DNA from: Actinoplanes sichuanensis
Lineage (GTDB): Bacteria > Actinomycetota > Actinomycetes > Mycobacteriales > Micromonosporaceae
Length of the DNA: 64,000 bases
Direction: 5' to 3'
Assembly (NCBI RefSeq): GCF_033097365.1
Contig: NZ_AP028461.1
Location: 2,046,001-2,110,000 of the forward strand
Positions 16,936 through 24,532 of this stretch are shown here, one piece after another (the first letter of the stretch is position 1; the number at the start of each line of letters is the position of its first letter). The translations under genes were made by a program, and so were the position numbers. The notes under the pieces are model-generated. The model did no database searches, was not told the origin of the DNA, and saw nothing but the letters and a program-made list of their open reading frames with translations.

Positions 16936-17781
16936 TCAGTCGGTCAGGCCGTCGGCGATCCGGCGGGCGGTGATCTCCCGGGGCACGGTCTCCGGATCGT
17001 CTGCGGCCAGCGGCCGGGTCGCGATGTCCGACCAGACCTCGGCGAACGCCTCGAACAACGCCGGCGGCAGACCCGCCGCCGACTGCGACAGCGCGATCTC
17101 CCGCATCTCCGCGACGTAACGGTGGGCCTTGGCCGCGGCGAGCGCCATCTCGTACGGCGTACCGAACTCCTCCCCGAGGTCGGCCATCACCGGCTCCAGC
17201 ACACCGTGTGCGGCCGCCGCCCGTACCGCCTGGGTCATCAGGCCCATCAGCCCCTTGTACACCGACGCGGTGGACATCTTCACCGCGCTCGCCGCGCCGA
17301 CCCGGTCGCCGACCACCACCGGGCCGGCGTGTGTCCACCGCAGATCCGCGACCTCGGCGGCCCGTGGCCCGGACAGGTAGAGCCGCGCTCCGGGCCGGAC
17401 CGTGGGCGGCGGGCCGGAGATCGCGCCGTCGACGAGGTCGAAACCCGCCGCGGTCAGCACCTCCGCGGACGCGGTCACGGTTGACGGGGAGACGGCGTTC
17501 ATGTCCACGACCAGCGGACGGGCCGTTCCCTCGGCGGCAGCGGCGATCTCCCGGGCCGCGTCGAGCGCGGCACCGGGCGGGGTGACGACGAGGACCACGT
17601 CCGCCTCGGCCAGCACGTCGGTGAGACCGGGGAGCAGCCGCAACCCGGCGTCGCGGGCCAGGCGGCCGGTGCGCTCCGAACGGCCCGCCAGCGACGTGAC
17701 GACATCGTGCCCGCCCGCTCGCAACGCCCAGCCGAGTCCCGCACCCATGTGGCCGGCACCGACCAGCCCAATGATCTTCAT
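16936..17781 (-). CDS. NAD(P)-dependent oxidoreductase, 3-hydroxyisobutyrate/6-phosphogluconate dehydrogenase-like
   Basis: A 281-residue enzyme. The N-terminal Rossmann fold begins IIGLVGAGHMGAGLG, with the GxGxMG dinucleotide loop. DMNAVSPSTV replaces the usual substrate loop. The helical C-terminal half with KMSTASVYKGLMGL (catalytic-type Lys) and EMREIALSQSAAGLPPALFE matches the DUF1932 branch. It probably oxidises or reduces a small beta-hydroxy acid; the substrate is unknown. It lies 65 bp upstream of the phosphatase gene on the same strand. Confidence 0.86.
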   Translation of the reverse strand: MKIIGLVGAGHMGAGLGWALRAGGHDVVTSLAGRSERTGRLARDAGLRLLPGLTDVLAEADVVLVVTPPGAALDAAREIAAAAEGTARPLVVDMNAVSPSTVTASAEVLTAAGFDLVDGAISGPPPTVRPGARLYLSGPRAAEVADLRWTHAGPVVVGDRVGAASAVKMSTASVYKGLMGLMTQAVRAAAAHGVLEPVMADLGEEFGTPYEMALAAAKAHRYVAEMREIALSQSAAGLPPALFEAFAEVWSDIATRPLAADDPETVPREITARRIADGLTD

Positions 17782-17892
17782 CTACGCAACCTACTGCCCG
17801 GCGACACTGACAGACACCGCACAGGGATCACAAAGGTGTCGGCGAGACTTCGCGCGCAGGGTTGTCCCCGGAACCGGATGAAGGGGGATCAC

Positions 17893-18138
17893 ATGCAGCG
17901 GGACATCGGGCGACGACGCGCCACACTGGTGACCGGAGCCCTGGTCGTGGCGGGTCTGGCGGCCACCGCCGGGATCGGCCTGGCGGCACAGGCGGCCGAT
18001 TCGTCGTCGACCACGTCGGCTTCGTCGACGTCATCGTCATCGTCATCGTCTTCGAGCTCCTCGGCGGCCACCGACTCGCCGGTCGTCTCCAGCGGCGACA
18101 GCGGCAGCAGCTCGCAGGCGACCTCGGGAGGTTCCTGA
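17893..18138 (+). CDS. Serine-rich secreted peptide heading the redox operon
   Basis: An 81-residue protein: a twin-Arg-like basic start (MQRDIGRRRATL), a hydrophobic signal core to about residue 35 (AAQAAD), then a tail made almost entirely of Ser, Thr, Ala, Gly and Asp with a run of eleven serines. AAGGGGG lies 5 nt upstream of the ATG. The stop is 1 nt before the ApbE start. ApbE transfers FMN to Ser/Thr of exported proteins; the last residues QATSGGS resemble its DxxSGAT-type acceptor site but miss the Asp and the Ala. A role as the flavin acceptor is a hypothesis drawn from position and composition. Confidence 0.75.
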   Translation: MQRDIGRRRATLVTGALVVAGLAATAGIGLAAQAADSSSTTSASSTSSSSSSSSSSSAATDSPVVSSGDSGSSSQATSGGS

Positions 18139-18139
18139 G

Positions 18140-19054
18140 ATGCCGCTCGTCGAGACACTCCCGGTCGGCGCGGACACCGCGCAGTGGGACGTCTGGGGAA
18201 CCGTGGCCCGGCTGGTCGTCACCGACCCGGCACGGCGTGACCGGGCCGCCGACCTGCTCCGGACCGAGTTGGCAGCGGTCGACGCGGCGTGCAGCCGGTT
18301 CCGGCCGGACTCCGAGATCCGGGACGTGTGCCGGGGCGGCGGGCGGCCGATCGTGGTCAGCTCACTGCTCGCCGAACTGGTCGGCGCCGCCCTGGACGCG
18401 GCCCGGCAGACCGGCGGGGCGGTCGACCCGACCGTCGGCGGCGCGCTCTGCGCACTCGGCTACGACCGGGACTTCGCGCGGCTCGCGGGTCGGGTCGTGG
18501 GCACCGGCGTCCGGGTCTTCCCGGCTCCGGACTGGCGGTCGGTCCGGTTGCTCGGGCGGGAGCTGACCGTTCCGCACGGGGTTCTGCTCGATCTCGGGGC
18601 CACCGCCAAGGCGGTCGCCGCCGACCGGGCCGCCACCCGGATCGCCGAACGGCTCGGCACCGGGGTGCTGGTCGCGCTGGGCGGGGACATCGCCACCGCC
18701 GGACCCGCCCCGGACGGTGGCTGGCAGGTGCTGGTGCAGGACCGGTCCGGTGACCCGGCGTGCACGATCCGGCTGCCCGCGGGGGCCGCCCTGGCCACCT
18801 CCAGCACCGCCGGGCGCACCTGGGGGCGGCCCGGTGAGCTGGTGCACCACATCGTCGACCCGGCCACCGGGCGGCCGGCGGCGCGCGTCTGGCGGACGGT
18901 GTCGGTGGCGGCGTTCAGTTGCCTGCGGGCCAATACGCTCAGCACGGCCGCGATCGTTCGCGGGCACGACGCCCCGGCACTGTTGCGAGACGTGCCGAGC
19001 CGGCTGGTCAGCCCGTCGCTGGAGGTCGTCGAACTCGGCGGGTGGCCGCGATGA
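18140..19054 (+). CDS. apbE: FAD:protein FMN transferase (ApbE)
   Basis: A 304-residue enzyme that takes FMN from FAD and links it as a phosphoester to Ser/Thr of extracytoplasmic redox proteins. Family motifs are present: LDLGATAKAVAAD (about 150-162), VALGGDIATAG, and HHIVDPATGRPA (about 236-247), plus a closing AFSCLRANTLSTAA. No signal peptide or lipobox is visible, so it may act in the cytosol or be exported by another route. It is translationally coupled: the start lies 1 nt after the Ser-rich ORF, and its stop overlaps the next ATG. Neighbours form an electron-transfer chain, which fits its role. Confidence 0.93.
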   Translation: MPLVETLPVGADTAQWDVWGTVARLVVTDPARRDRAADLLRTELAAVDAACSRFRPDSEIRDVCRGGGRPIVVSSLLAELVGAALDAARQTGGAVDPTVGGALCALGYDRDFARLAGRVVGTGVRVFPAPDWRSVRLLGRELTVPHGVLLDLGATAKAVAADRAATRIAERLGTGVLVALGGDIATAGPAPDGGWQVLVQDRSGDPACTIRLPAGAALATSSTAGRTWGRPGELVHHIVDPATGRPAARVWRTVSVAAFSCLRANTLSTAAIVRGHDAPALLRDVPSRLVSPSLEVVELGGWPR

Positions 19055-19626
19055 GCGACGACGCGCTCTGGTATTTCGCCCGGGGCAGCGGGGTCGTCTC
19101 GCTGATCCTGCTGACCGTGGTGGTGGCGCTCGGTGTCGGTGCCCGGTCCGGACGGCCGGCGTTCGGGTTGCCGCGTTTCGCGGTCAGCCTGGTCCACCGC
19201 AACGCCGCCCTGCTCAGCGTGGTGTTTCTGGCCGGCCACGTGGTCGCGCTGCTGTTCGACTCGTACGCGAAGCTGGACCTGATCGATCTGGTGGTGCCGT
19301 TCGTCGGCGAGTACAGCCCGTTCTGGCAGGGGCTCGGCACGGTGGCCCTGGACCTGATCCTCGCGATCGTGGCGACCAGCCTGCTCCGGCACCGGATCGG
19401 AGCCCCGGCCTGGCGGGCCGTGCACTGGGCGGGCTACCTCTGCTGGCCGGTCGCCCTCGCCCACGGTCTCGGCGCCGGAAGTGACTCGGGCACCTGGTGG
19501 CTGTGGGCGATCTCGCTCGCCTGCCTCGCCGTCGTGGTGGCGGCGGTCGTCTGGCGTACCTCCGCCGGTTTCGAGGCCTTCGCGGGCCGAGCGGCCCGCC
19601 GTCGCCCCTTGACCCTTTCTCGTTGA
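19051..19626 (+). CDS. Ferric reductase-like transmembrane haem b protein
   Basis: A 191-residue membrane protein with about five or six helices. The His pairs expected for two b haems are visible: LVHRN and LAGHVV in one part, AVHWAGY and ALAHGLG in another. This is the ferric-reductase/NOX transmembrane core without the FAD and NADPH domains, so electrons must come from a separate partner, probably the flavoprotein and ferredoxin encoded next. The ATG overlaps the ApbE stop as ATGA. The C-terminus is basic and cytosolic (GRAARRRPLTLSR). It could carry electrons across the membrane to a flavinylated acceptor. Confidence 0.9.
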   Translation: MSDDALWYFARGSGVVSLILLTVVVALGVGARSGRPAFGLPRFAVSLVHRNAALLSVVFLAGHVVALLFDSYAKLDLIDLVVPFVGEYSPFWQGLGTVALDLILAIVATSLLRHRIGAPAWRAVHWAGYLCWPVALAHGLGAGSDSGTWWLWAISLACLAVVVAAVVWRTSAGFEAFAGRAARRRPLTLSR

Positions 19627-19637
19627 AGGAGAGCCGT

Positions 19638-20789
19638 ATGACCACCAGTTCGGTCGTCGCGTCGGAGTCACGACTGTCGAGCGGTTCGGGGCACGGACCG
19701 CTGCCCGCACTGACCGGCGCCGAGATCATCGCCATGGCCCGCGACGCCGGGATCACCGGGCGTGGGGGAGCGGGTTTCCCGGTGTGGCGCAAACTCGCCG
19801 CGGTCGCCGCCGCCGGCCGACCGGCCGTGGTGATCGCGAACGCCGCCGAGGGCGAACCGGCTTCCGGCAAGGACAAGGCCCTGCTCACCGCGGCGCCCGA
19901 CCTGATCGTGGACGGGCTCGAGCTGGTCGCCCGGGCGGTCGGAGCGCGAACCACCTACCTGTACGCACCGGCCGGGGCCCACAGCTCACTGAGATCGCTT
20001 CCGGTCGAGCTCCGGACCGCGCCCGACGCGTTCGTCTCCGGTGAGGAGTCGGCGGCGGTCGCGGCGGTCACCGGGCGCGACGCGGTGCCGGCCGACAAGC
20101 GGATCCGGATCACCGAGTCCGGCGCCGGCGGCGCGCCGACCCTGGTCCAGAACGTCGAGACACTCGCCCATCTGGCGCTGATCGCACGGTACGGGCCGGG
20201 CTGGTTCCGGGCCGCCGGAACCGCCGACGAGCCGGGCACCTTCCTGGCCACGATCAGCGGCGCGGTGCGACGGCCCGGGGCGGTCGTCGAAGCCGGGTAC
20301 GGCGTCCGGCTCGGTGACCTGATCGCCGCCGCCGGTGGACCGACCGGCCGGTTGCGGGCGGTCCTGGTCGGCGGATATCACGGCGGCTGGGTGCCGGCCG
20401 ACCCCGATCTACCGGTCAGCCGGGCCGCGATGGCCCGCTACGGCGCCTCCCCGGGCGCGGGTGTGGTGGTCGCCTTGCCGGCCGGGTCCTGCGGGCTGGT
20501 GGAGAGCGCCCGGATCGCGAGCTACCTGGCCGGGGCGGTCGCCGGGCAGTGCGGCCCGTGTGTCAACGGCCTGCCCCGGATGGCGCAGACCCTCTCCGAC
20601 CTGGCGCTGCGCCGGGTTCGGCCGGGGCTGCCCGCCGAGGTGGACCGCCTGGCCCGGCTGGTCACCGGCCGGGGTGCCTGCCGCCACCCGGACGGCACGG
20701 CCCGTCTGGTCCTGAGCGCGATGCGCGCCTTCGACACCGACGTCGCCGCGCACCTGTCCGGACACTGCCTGGCCGAGGAGGGGCGATGA
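19638..20789 (+). CDS. NuoF-like NADH-dependent flavoprotein with SLBB domain
   Basis: A 383-residue protein like the complex I 51-kDa subunit. The FMN domain starts GITGRGGAGFPVWRKL and continues NAAEGEPASGKDK (about 70-82). An SLBB domain follows (about 200-265; ISGAVRRPGAVVEAG). The C-terminal Fe-S region contains AGQCGPCVNG and GRGACRHPDG. Classical NuoF has three clustered Cys (ESCGxCxPCR) plus one; here one of the cluster is absent, so the 4Fe-4S ligand set may differ. GAAGGAG precedes the ATG by 6 nt. It probably oxidises NAD(P)H and reduces the small ferredoxin or the haem protein. Confidence 0.85.
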   Translation: MTTSSVVASESRLSSGSGHGPLPALTGAEIIAMARDAGITGRGGAGFPVWRKLAAVAAAGRPAVVIANAAEGEPASGKDKALLTAAPDLIVDGLELVARAVGARTTYLYAPAGAHSSLRSLPVELRTAPDAFVSGEESAAVAAVTGRDAVPADKRIRITESGAGGAPTLVQNVETLAHLALIARYGPGWFRAAGTADEPGTFLATISGAVRRPGAVVEAGYGVRLGDLIAAAGGPTGRLRAVLVGGYHGGWVPADPDLPVSRAAMARYGASPGAGVVVALPAGSCGLVESARIASYLAGAVAGQCGPCVNGLPRMAQTLSDLALRRVRPGLPAEVDRLARLVTGRGACRHPDGTARLVLSAMRAFDTDVAAHLSGHCLAEEGR

Positions 20790-20998
20790 ACCGGCTGCAC
20801 ATCGACTGGACGGCCTGCGACGGGCGGGGGCTGTGCACCGAACTCCTGCCGGAACTGCTGGTGGAGGACGATTGGGGCTATCCGGCCGCGCGGACCGGCG
20901 GTGACCTGACCGTGCCGGTGGCTCTGGCGGGCGAAGCCCGCGAGGCGGTCAGCCGTTGCCCGGCGCTGGCGTTGCGCCTGGTCCGCGCGGAAGGCTAG
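20786..20998 (+). CDS. Small ferredoxin, probably 3Fe-4S type
   Basis: A 70-residue protein with the compact ferredoxin pattern: ACDGRGLCTELLPEL (two Cys with five residues between) and SRCPALAL (third Cys before Pro). Having only three cluster Cys and lacking the fourth suggests a 3Fe-4S centre, as in ferredoxins that serve actinobacterial P450s. Its ATG overlaps the flavoprotein stop as ATGA, so the two are co-translated; it probably accepts electrons from that subunit. The 3' end overlaps the convergent CoA-transferase gene by 50 nt. Confidence 0.9.
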   Translation: MNRLHIDWTACDGRGLCTELLPELLVEDDWGYPAARTGGDLTVPVALAGEAREAVSRCPALALRLVRAEG

Positions 20999-22139
20999 GG
21001 AGTGGTGCTCCGGAGGTGTCGGAGAGCCAGGCCCGCAGGGTCTCGGTGTGCTCGCCGAGGGCGGGCGGGTCGGCGGCGCGGGCGACCGACGCCCGGGTCC
21101 AGGTGATCGGGTGGCGGATCTGGGCACCGCCGCTCGGCAGCGCGACCAGCGGTTCCAGACCGTGGGAGTCGGCCCGGCGGATCGCGTCGCCGATGTCGCC
21201 GACCAGCCCGGCCGGGACCCCCGCGGCGGTCAGACGCCGTTCCCAGTTCGCGGCGGTGTCGGCGGCCAGCGCCTTCTCCAGGGCGGCGACCAGTTCGTCG
21301 CGATGGGCGACCCGGGCCGGATTGTCGGCGAACCGCGGATCCCCGGCCACCGACGCGATCCCCAGCTCAGCGCAGAGCCGGCCGAACTGGCGGTCGTTGC
21401 CGCAGGCCACCGCGATCGGCCCGTCCGCGCAACGCAGGGTCTCGTAGGGGGCGATCGACGGATGCCGGTTGCCCATCCGGCCCGGCGCGGTGCCTGTCGC
21501 CAGGTATCCGGAGGCCTGGTTGACCAGGCTGCCGAGCAGGCTGGACAGCAGGTTCACCTGGACGTGGTCGCCGTGGCCGGTACGTTCGCGTTTGTGCAGC
21601 GCGGCCAGGATGCCGATCGTCGCGTCCTTGGCGGTCAGCACGTCGACCAGCGCGACCCCGGCCTTCGTCGGATCACCGTGCGGATCGCCGGTGATGCTCA
21701 TCAGGCCGCCGACGGCCTGCACCAGGAAGTCGTAGCCGGGCAGGTCGGTGTCCGGCCCGAATCCGGTGACCGTGCAGTAGACGACCGCCGGGTTGATCTC
21801 CGCGACCGTCTCGTAGTCGAGCCCGAACCCGCGCATCCCGGCCGGTCGCAGGTTGTGCACCAGCACGTCGGCGCGGGCCGCGAGCTCACGGGCGGCCGAC
21901 AGGTCCCGGTCGGCGGTCAGGTCGAGGGCGAGACTGTATTTGCTCCGGTTGAGTCCGTCGAAGTACGCCGACGAACCGGCCGTCCACGGCGGACCCCAGC
22001 CGCGGGTGTCGTCGCCGCTGCCCGGGCGTTCCACCTTGACGACCGTGGCGCCCAGGTCGGCCAGCGTCATCGTGGCGAGCGGCCCGGCCAGGACCCGGCT
22101 GAAGTCGGCGACCAGCAGGCCGTCCAGGGGAGCGGTCAT
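20949..22139 (-). CDS. Family III CoA transferase (CaiB/BaiF)
   Basis: A 396-residue enzyme with the full family III layout: LLVADFSRVLAGPLATM at the N-terminus, GATVVKVERPG, KYSLALDL, and the catalytic Asp within KAGVALVDVLTAKDA. GNRHPSIAPYETL marks the second half. It moves CoA between an acyl-CoA and a free carboxylic acid through a glutamyl/aspartyl anhydride. The acid cannot be told from sequence (carnitine, oxalate, methylacyl or aromatic acids are known for the family). It stands alone, convergent with the redox operon. Confidence 0.92.
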   Translation of the reverse strand: MTAPLDGLLVADFSRVLAGPLATMTLADLGATVVKVERPGSGDDTRGWGPPWTAGSSAYFDGLNRSKYSLALDLTADRDLSAARELAARADVLVHNLRPAGMRGFGLDYETVAEINPAVVYCTVTGFGPDTDLPGYDFLVQAVGGLMSITGDPHGDPTKAGVALVDVLTAKDATIGILAALHKRERTGHGDHVQVNLLSSLLGSLVNQASGYLATGTAPGRMGNRHPSIAPYETLRCADGPIAVACGNDRQFGRLCAELGIASVAGDPRFADNPARVAHRDELVAALEKALAADTAANWERRLTAAGVPAGLVGDIGDAIRRADSHGLEPLVALPSGGAQIRHPITWTRASVARAADPPALGEHTETLRAWLSDTSGAPLPSLPRGPGATPAPGNG

Positions 22140-22163
22140 GACCGGGACGCTACCGAGGAGACG

Positions 22164-23195
22164 TCAGTCGCGGGAGATGTCAAGGAAGCCGATACCCGCC
22201 TCGGCGTCGATGTTCAGCCCCGGTTCGTCGTCCAGGTCGCCCTTGCGGACGGTGTCGCCGCCGCTCACCCCGCCCTTCTCGTCGCCGTAGAGGGTGACGT
22301 CACCGGCGCCGCCGGTGAAGGCCACCTTCACCGGCACCTTCTCGGACGTGCGGATCTTCCAGGTGTGCACTCCACCGGCCATCAGGATCGGCAGCGTACG
22401 GTCGAGGCGGCCCAGTTCGATCTCGATGGTCTGCGCGCCACCGATCAGGTCGATGTCGCTGACCGTGCCGCCGTTCATGTCGAACGTCGCGGTGTGCACG
22501 CCCGCGCCCATCCGCAGCCGCCACACGATGTCCTTACTGAGCAGCACGTCGACCCGGCCGCTGCCGTTCTCCCGGCCGTCCGGTTCGGCGCTGACGCTGA
22601 GGGTGCCGTCCTTGAAGTCGGCGTCCACGTCGAGGCCGGAGTCCTTGGGGGTGGTGACCCGGAAGTCGTCGCCGTCCAGGTCGGCGGTACGGACGTCGAG
22701 CCGGGTGACGCCGGTGGTGAGTACGAACCTGGCCGCGGTGATCTTCTCGGGCTGATCGGGCGGCGGCGCCGGGGCCGGGGCGGCCGGTGTGGTCGGCGCG
22801 GTGGTGGAGGGAGCGACGCTGACCGGGGCGGTGGTCGGCTGAGTGGTGGTGGTGCTCGCCGGTGCGGCCAGCTCCTGTTGCTGCCGGTCGGGCGGGGAAT
22901 CGGGGCGGGTCAGCAGGAGAGTGCCGGTGATCACCAGCCCGGCGAGTAGCCCGACCGTGATGACCGGCCGTTTCCGGTGCCGCTCACGGGGTTCCGGCGG
23001 TGCCGCGGGTGCCGGCCGTCGACCCCGGTCCGGCCAGTAGTCGGAGATGTTCGGGAGCGTCATGGGCAGTGGTCGCGGCGTGGGGCCGGGTTCGGCGACC
23101 GGGGCGGGCTCCTGGCCGTCCACCGGTTCCGCGTGACCCGACACGTAGCCGGCTATCCGCAGTCTCGGGCGCTGCCCGTCGTCGCGATCCACCAC
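22164..23195 (-). CDS. Membrane-anchored beta-strand-rich protein (DUF4097-like)
   Basis: About 343 residues. A cytosolic Pro/Arg-rich N-terminus is followed by one helix (PVITVGLLAGLVITGTLLLT), a long Thr/Ala/Pro linker, and a C-terminal domain of regularly spaced short beta strands (LDVRTADLDGDDFRV, IDLIGGAQTIEIELG, and FTGGAGDVTLYGD). That is the look of DUF4097/adhesin-type beta-solenoids on the outer face of the membrane. The start is probably the GTG at 23195, with GGGGGG just upstream; an open frame upstream of that lacks a binding site. Function is unknown. Confidence 0.7.
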   Translation of the reverse strand: MVDRDDGQRPRLRIAGYVSGHAEPVDGQEPAPVAEPGPTPRPLPMTLPNISDYWPDRGRRPAPAAPPEPRERHRKRPVITVGLLAGLVITGTLLLTRPDSPPDRQQQELAAPASTTTTQPTTAPVSVAPSTTAPTTPAAPAPAPPPDQPEKITAARFVLTTGVTRLDVRTADLDGDDFRVTTPKDSGLDVDADFKDGTLSVSAEPDGRENGSGRVDVLLSKDIVWRLRMGAGVHTATFDMNGGTVSDIDLIGGAQTIEIELGRLDRTLPILMAGGVHTWKIRTSEKVPVKVAFTGGAGDVTLYGDEKGGVSGGDTVRKGDLDDEPGLNIDAEAGIGFLDISRD

Positions 23196-23270
23196 GCCCG
23201 TCCCCCCATCGATGTGATTCCCCGTGCAAGATACGGACACGTAGCGTCGACGGTTCAAACGCGCGATCAG

Positions 23271-23900
23271 TTAATGACCCTGCGTGGGCATTTTCGGGCG
23301 GCGCAGTCGATCGGTGGCGATCAGCAGGGCTGCCACCAGGGCGAACGCGACGGCCAGCGCGGCGATCCACAGACCGACGCCATCCCAGCCGCGGCGGTCC
23401 GGATTCAGGAACGGGTACGGGTAGCGCCCGGTCACCAGCGCGCCGCGGGCCAGCACGATCGCCGCGTAGCCGAGCGGGAACAGCATCCAGCCCGGCAGGT
23501 CACGCCAGCGGGCCTGGCCGTACGGGCGGAACAGCAGCCAGTCGGCGAACACCATGATCGGCAGCACGTAGTGCAGCAGGAACGACGAGACGTCGGCCGG
23601 ATCGCCGGTGAGCACGCCGGGAATCGGGTTCGCGCCGCCGGCCAGCACGAAGTGCAGCACCAGCCCGCTCAGCAGGACCCAGGACAGCACCGCCACCCGC
23701 AGCCGGGGTGCCGCAGCCTCGACCGTCACCCGGCGGTGCATCCAGTAGAGGACCCCGCAGTAGTAGCCGATCGCGATGACCGAACTCTGCGTGGTGTACG
23801 CCAGGATCGGGTAGTCGGCGCTGTACAGCCCGACGACGGCTGCCAGCACGATCGATATCCGCCACCACCATTGCGGACTGGCGTGCACGCGCGTTCCCAT
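23271..23900 (-). CDS. Pr6Pr-family membrane protein
   Basis: A 209-residue integral membrane protein with about six helices. Recurrent family features include TTQSSVIAIGYY in the second helix, HYVLPIMVFADWLLF, and YPYPFLNPDRRGW in the last loop. This matches actinobacterial Pr6Pr proteins, related to FAR-17a/AIG1 (androgen-induced) proteins, which are hydrolases of fatty acid esters in eukaryotes. The activity of bacterial members is not established. It is followed 33 bp away by the MarR gene start on the same strand order (MarR is upstream), so the two may be co-transcribed. Confidence 0.8.
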   Translation of the reverse strand: MGTRVHASPQWWWRISIVLAAVVGLYSADYPILAYTTQSSVIAIGYYCGVLYWMHRRVTVEAAAPRLRVAVLSWVLLSGLVLHFVLAGGANPIPGVLTGDPADVSSFLLHYVLPIMVFADWLLFRPYGQARWRDLPGWMLFPLGYAAIVLARGALVTGRYPYPFLNPDRRGWDGVGLWIAALAVAFALVAALLIATDRLRRPKMPTQGH

Positions 23901-23932
23901 GCCCGGTCGTACGCCGTCCGGCCGCCAGGAGT

Positions 23933-24433
23933 TCAGTCGGCCGTGTCACCCAGAGCGATCAGAATGTCCCGCAGGGCGGTGATGGCGGTGGCCGTGACCT
24001 CGGGCGGGACGTCGCGTAGCAGCGCGGTCTGGGCGGCGCTCGCCGCGCGCACCGCCTCCTCGGCCTTGACGGCGCCGTCGGCCGACAGGCGCACCCAGGA
24101 GCTGCGCGCGTCGGACGGGTCCGGGTCGCGCTCGATCAGCCCGGCGGCGGTCAGCCGCCGCAGCACGTTGCTGGTGCCGCCGGAGGTGAGCGCGAGCCGT
24201 TGGGTGAGCACCGACGGACGTAGCCGGTAGGGTTCGCCGGCCGACCGCAGCACGGCCAGAATGTCGTACTCCGCCTTGGTCAGTCCGAGTCGCGCCAGCC
24301 GGGCCTCGACCGGGGCGTTGAGCAGCGCGGACAGTCGGGCGGCGCGTTTGCTGACGGCCAGTTCGGCGCCGACGACGCCGGGCAGTTCGGCGTCCCACGC
24401 TCCGGCGATCTCGTCCACCACGTCCCTGGTCAC
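23933..24433 (-). CDS. MarR-family transcriptional regulator
   Basis: A 166-residue dimeric winged-helix repressor. The recognition helix region reads VLTQRLALTSGGTSNVLRRL, and the wing contains ERDPDPSDARSSWVRL. The N- and C-terminal helices give the dimer interface. It is divergent from the amidohydrolase gene, and the 100-bp space between them holds inverted repeats typical of a MarR operator (24487-24520). It therefore probably controls itself and the amidohydrolase. Its ligand is unknown. Confidence 0.92.
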   Translation of the reverse strand: MTRDVVDEIAGAWDAELPGVVGAELAVSKRAARLSALLNAPVEARLARLGLTKAEYDILAVLRSAGEPYRLRPSVLTQRLALTSGGTSNVLRRLTAAGLIERDPDPSDARSSWVRLSADGAVKAEEAVRAASAAQTALLRDVPPEVTATAITALRDILIALGDTAD

Positions 24434-24486
24434 CGAGCAATCCTACGTGCGCCCGTCGGTCGCCGGACGATCCGGCTTGCATTTAT

Positions 24487-24520
24487 GAAAGCTTCTGTAA
24501 TAGCTTTTGAAAAAGCTTTC
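24487..24520. promoter_or_regulatory. Inverted-repeat operator in the marR/amidohydrolase divergent region
   Basis: GAAAGCTT at 24487-24494 is matched by AAGCTTTC at 24513-24520, with an AGCTTTT copy between them. The stretch is AT-rich in a GC-rich genome and lies directly before the GGGAGG binding site of the amidohydrolase, as expected for a repressor site overlapping the promoter. Confidence 0.6.
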
Positions 24521-24532
24521 TAGGGAGGCAAA

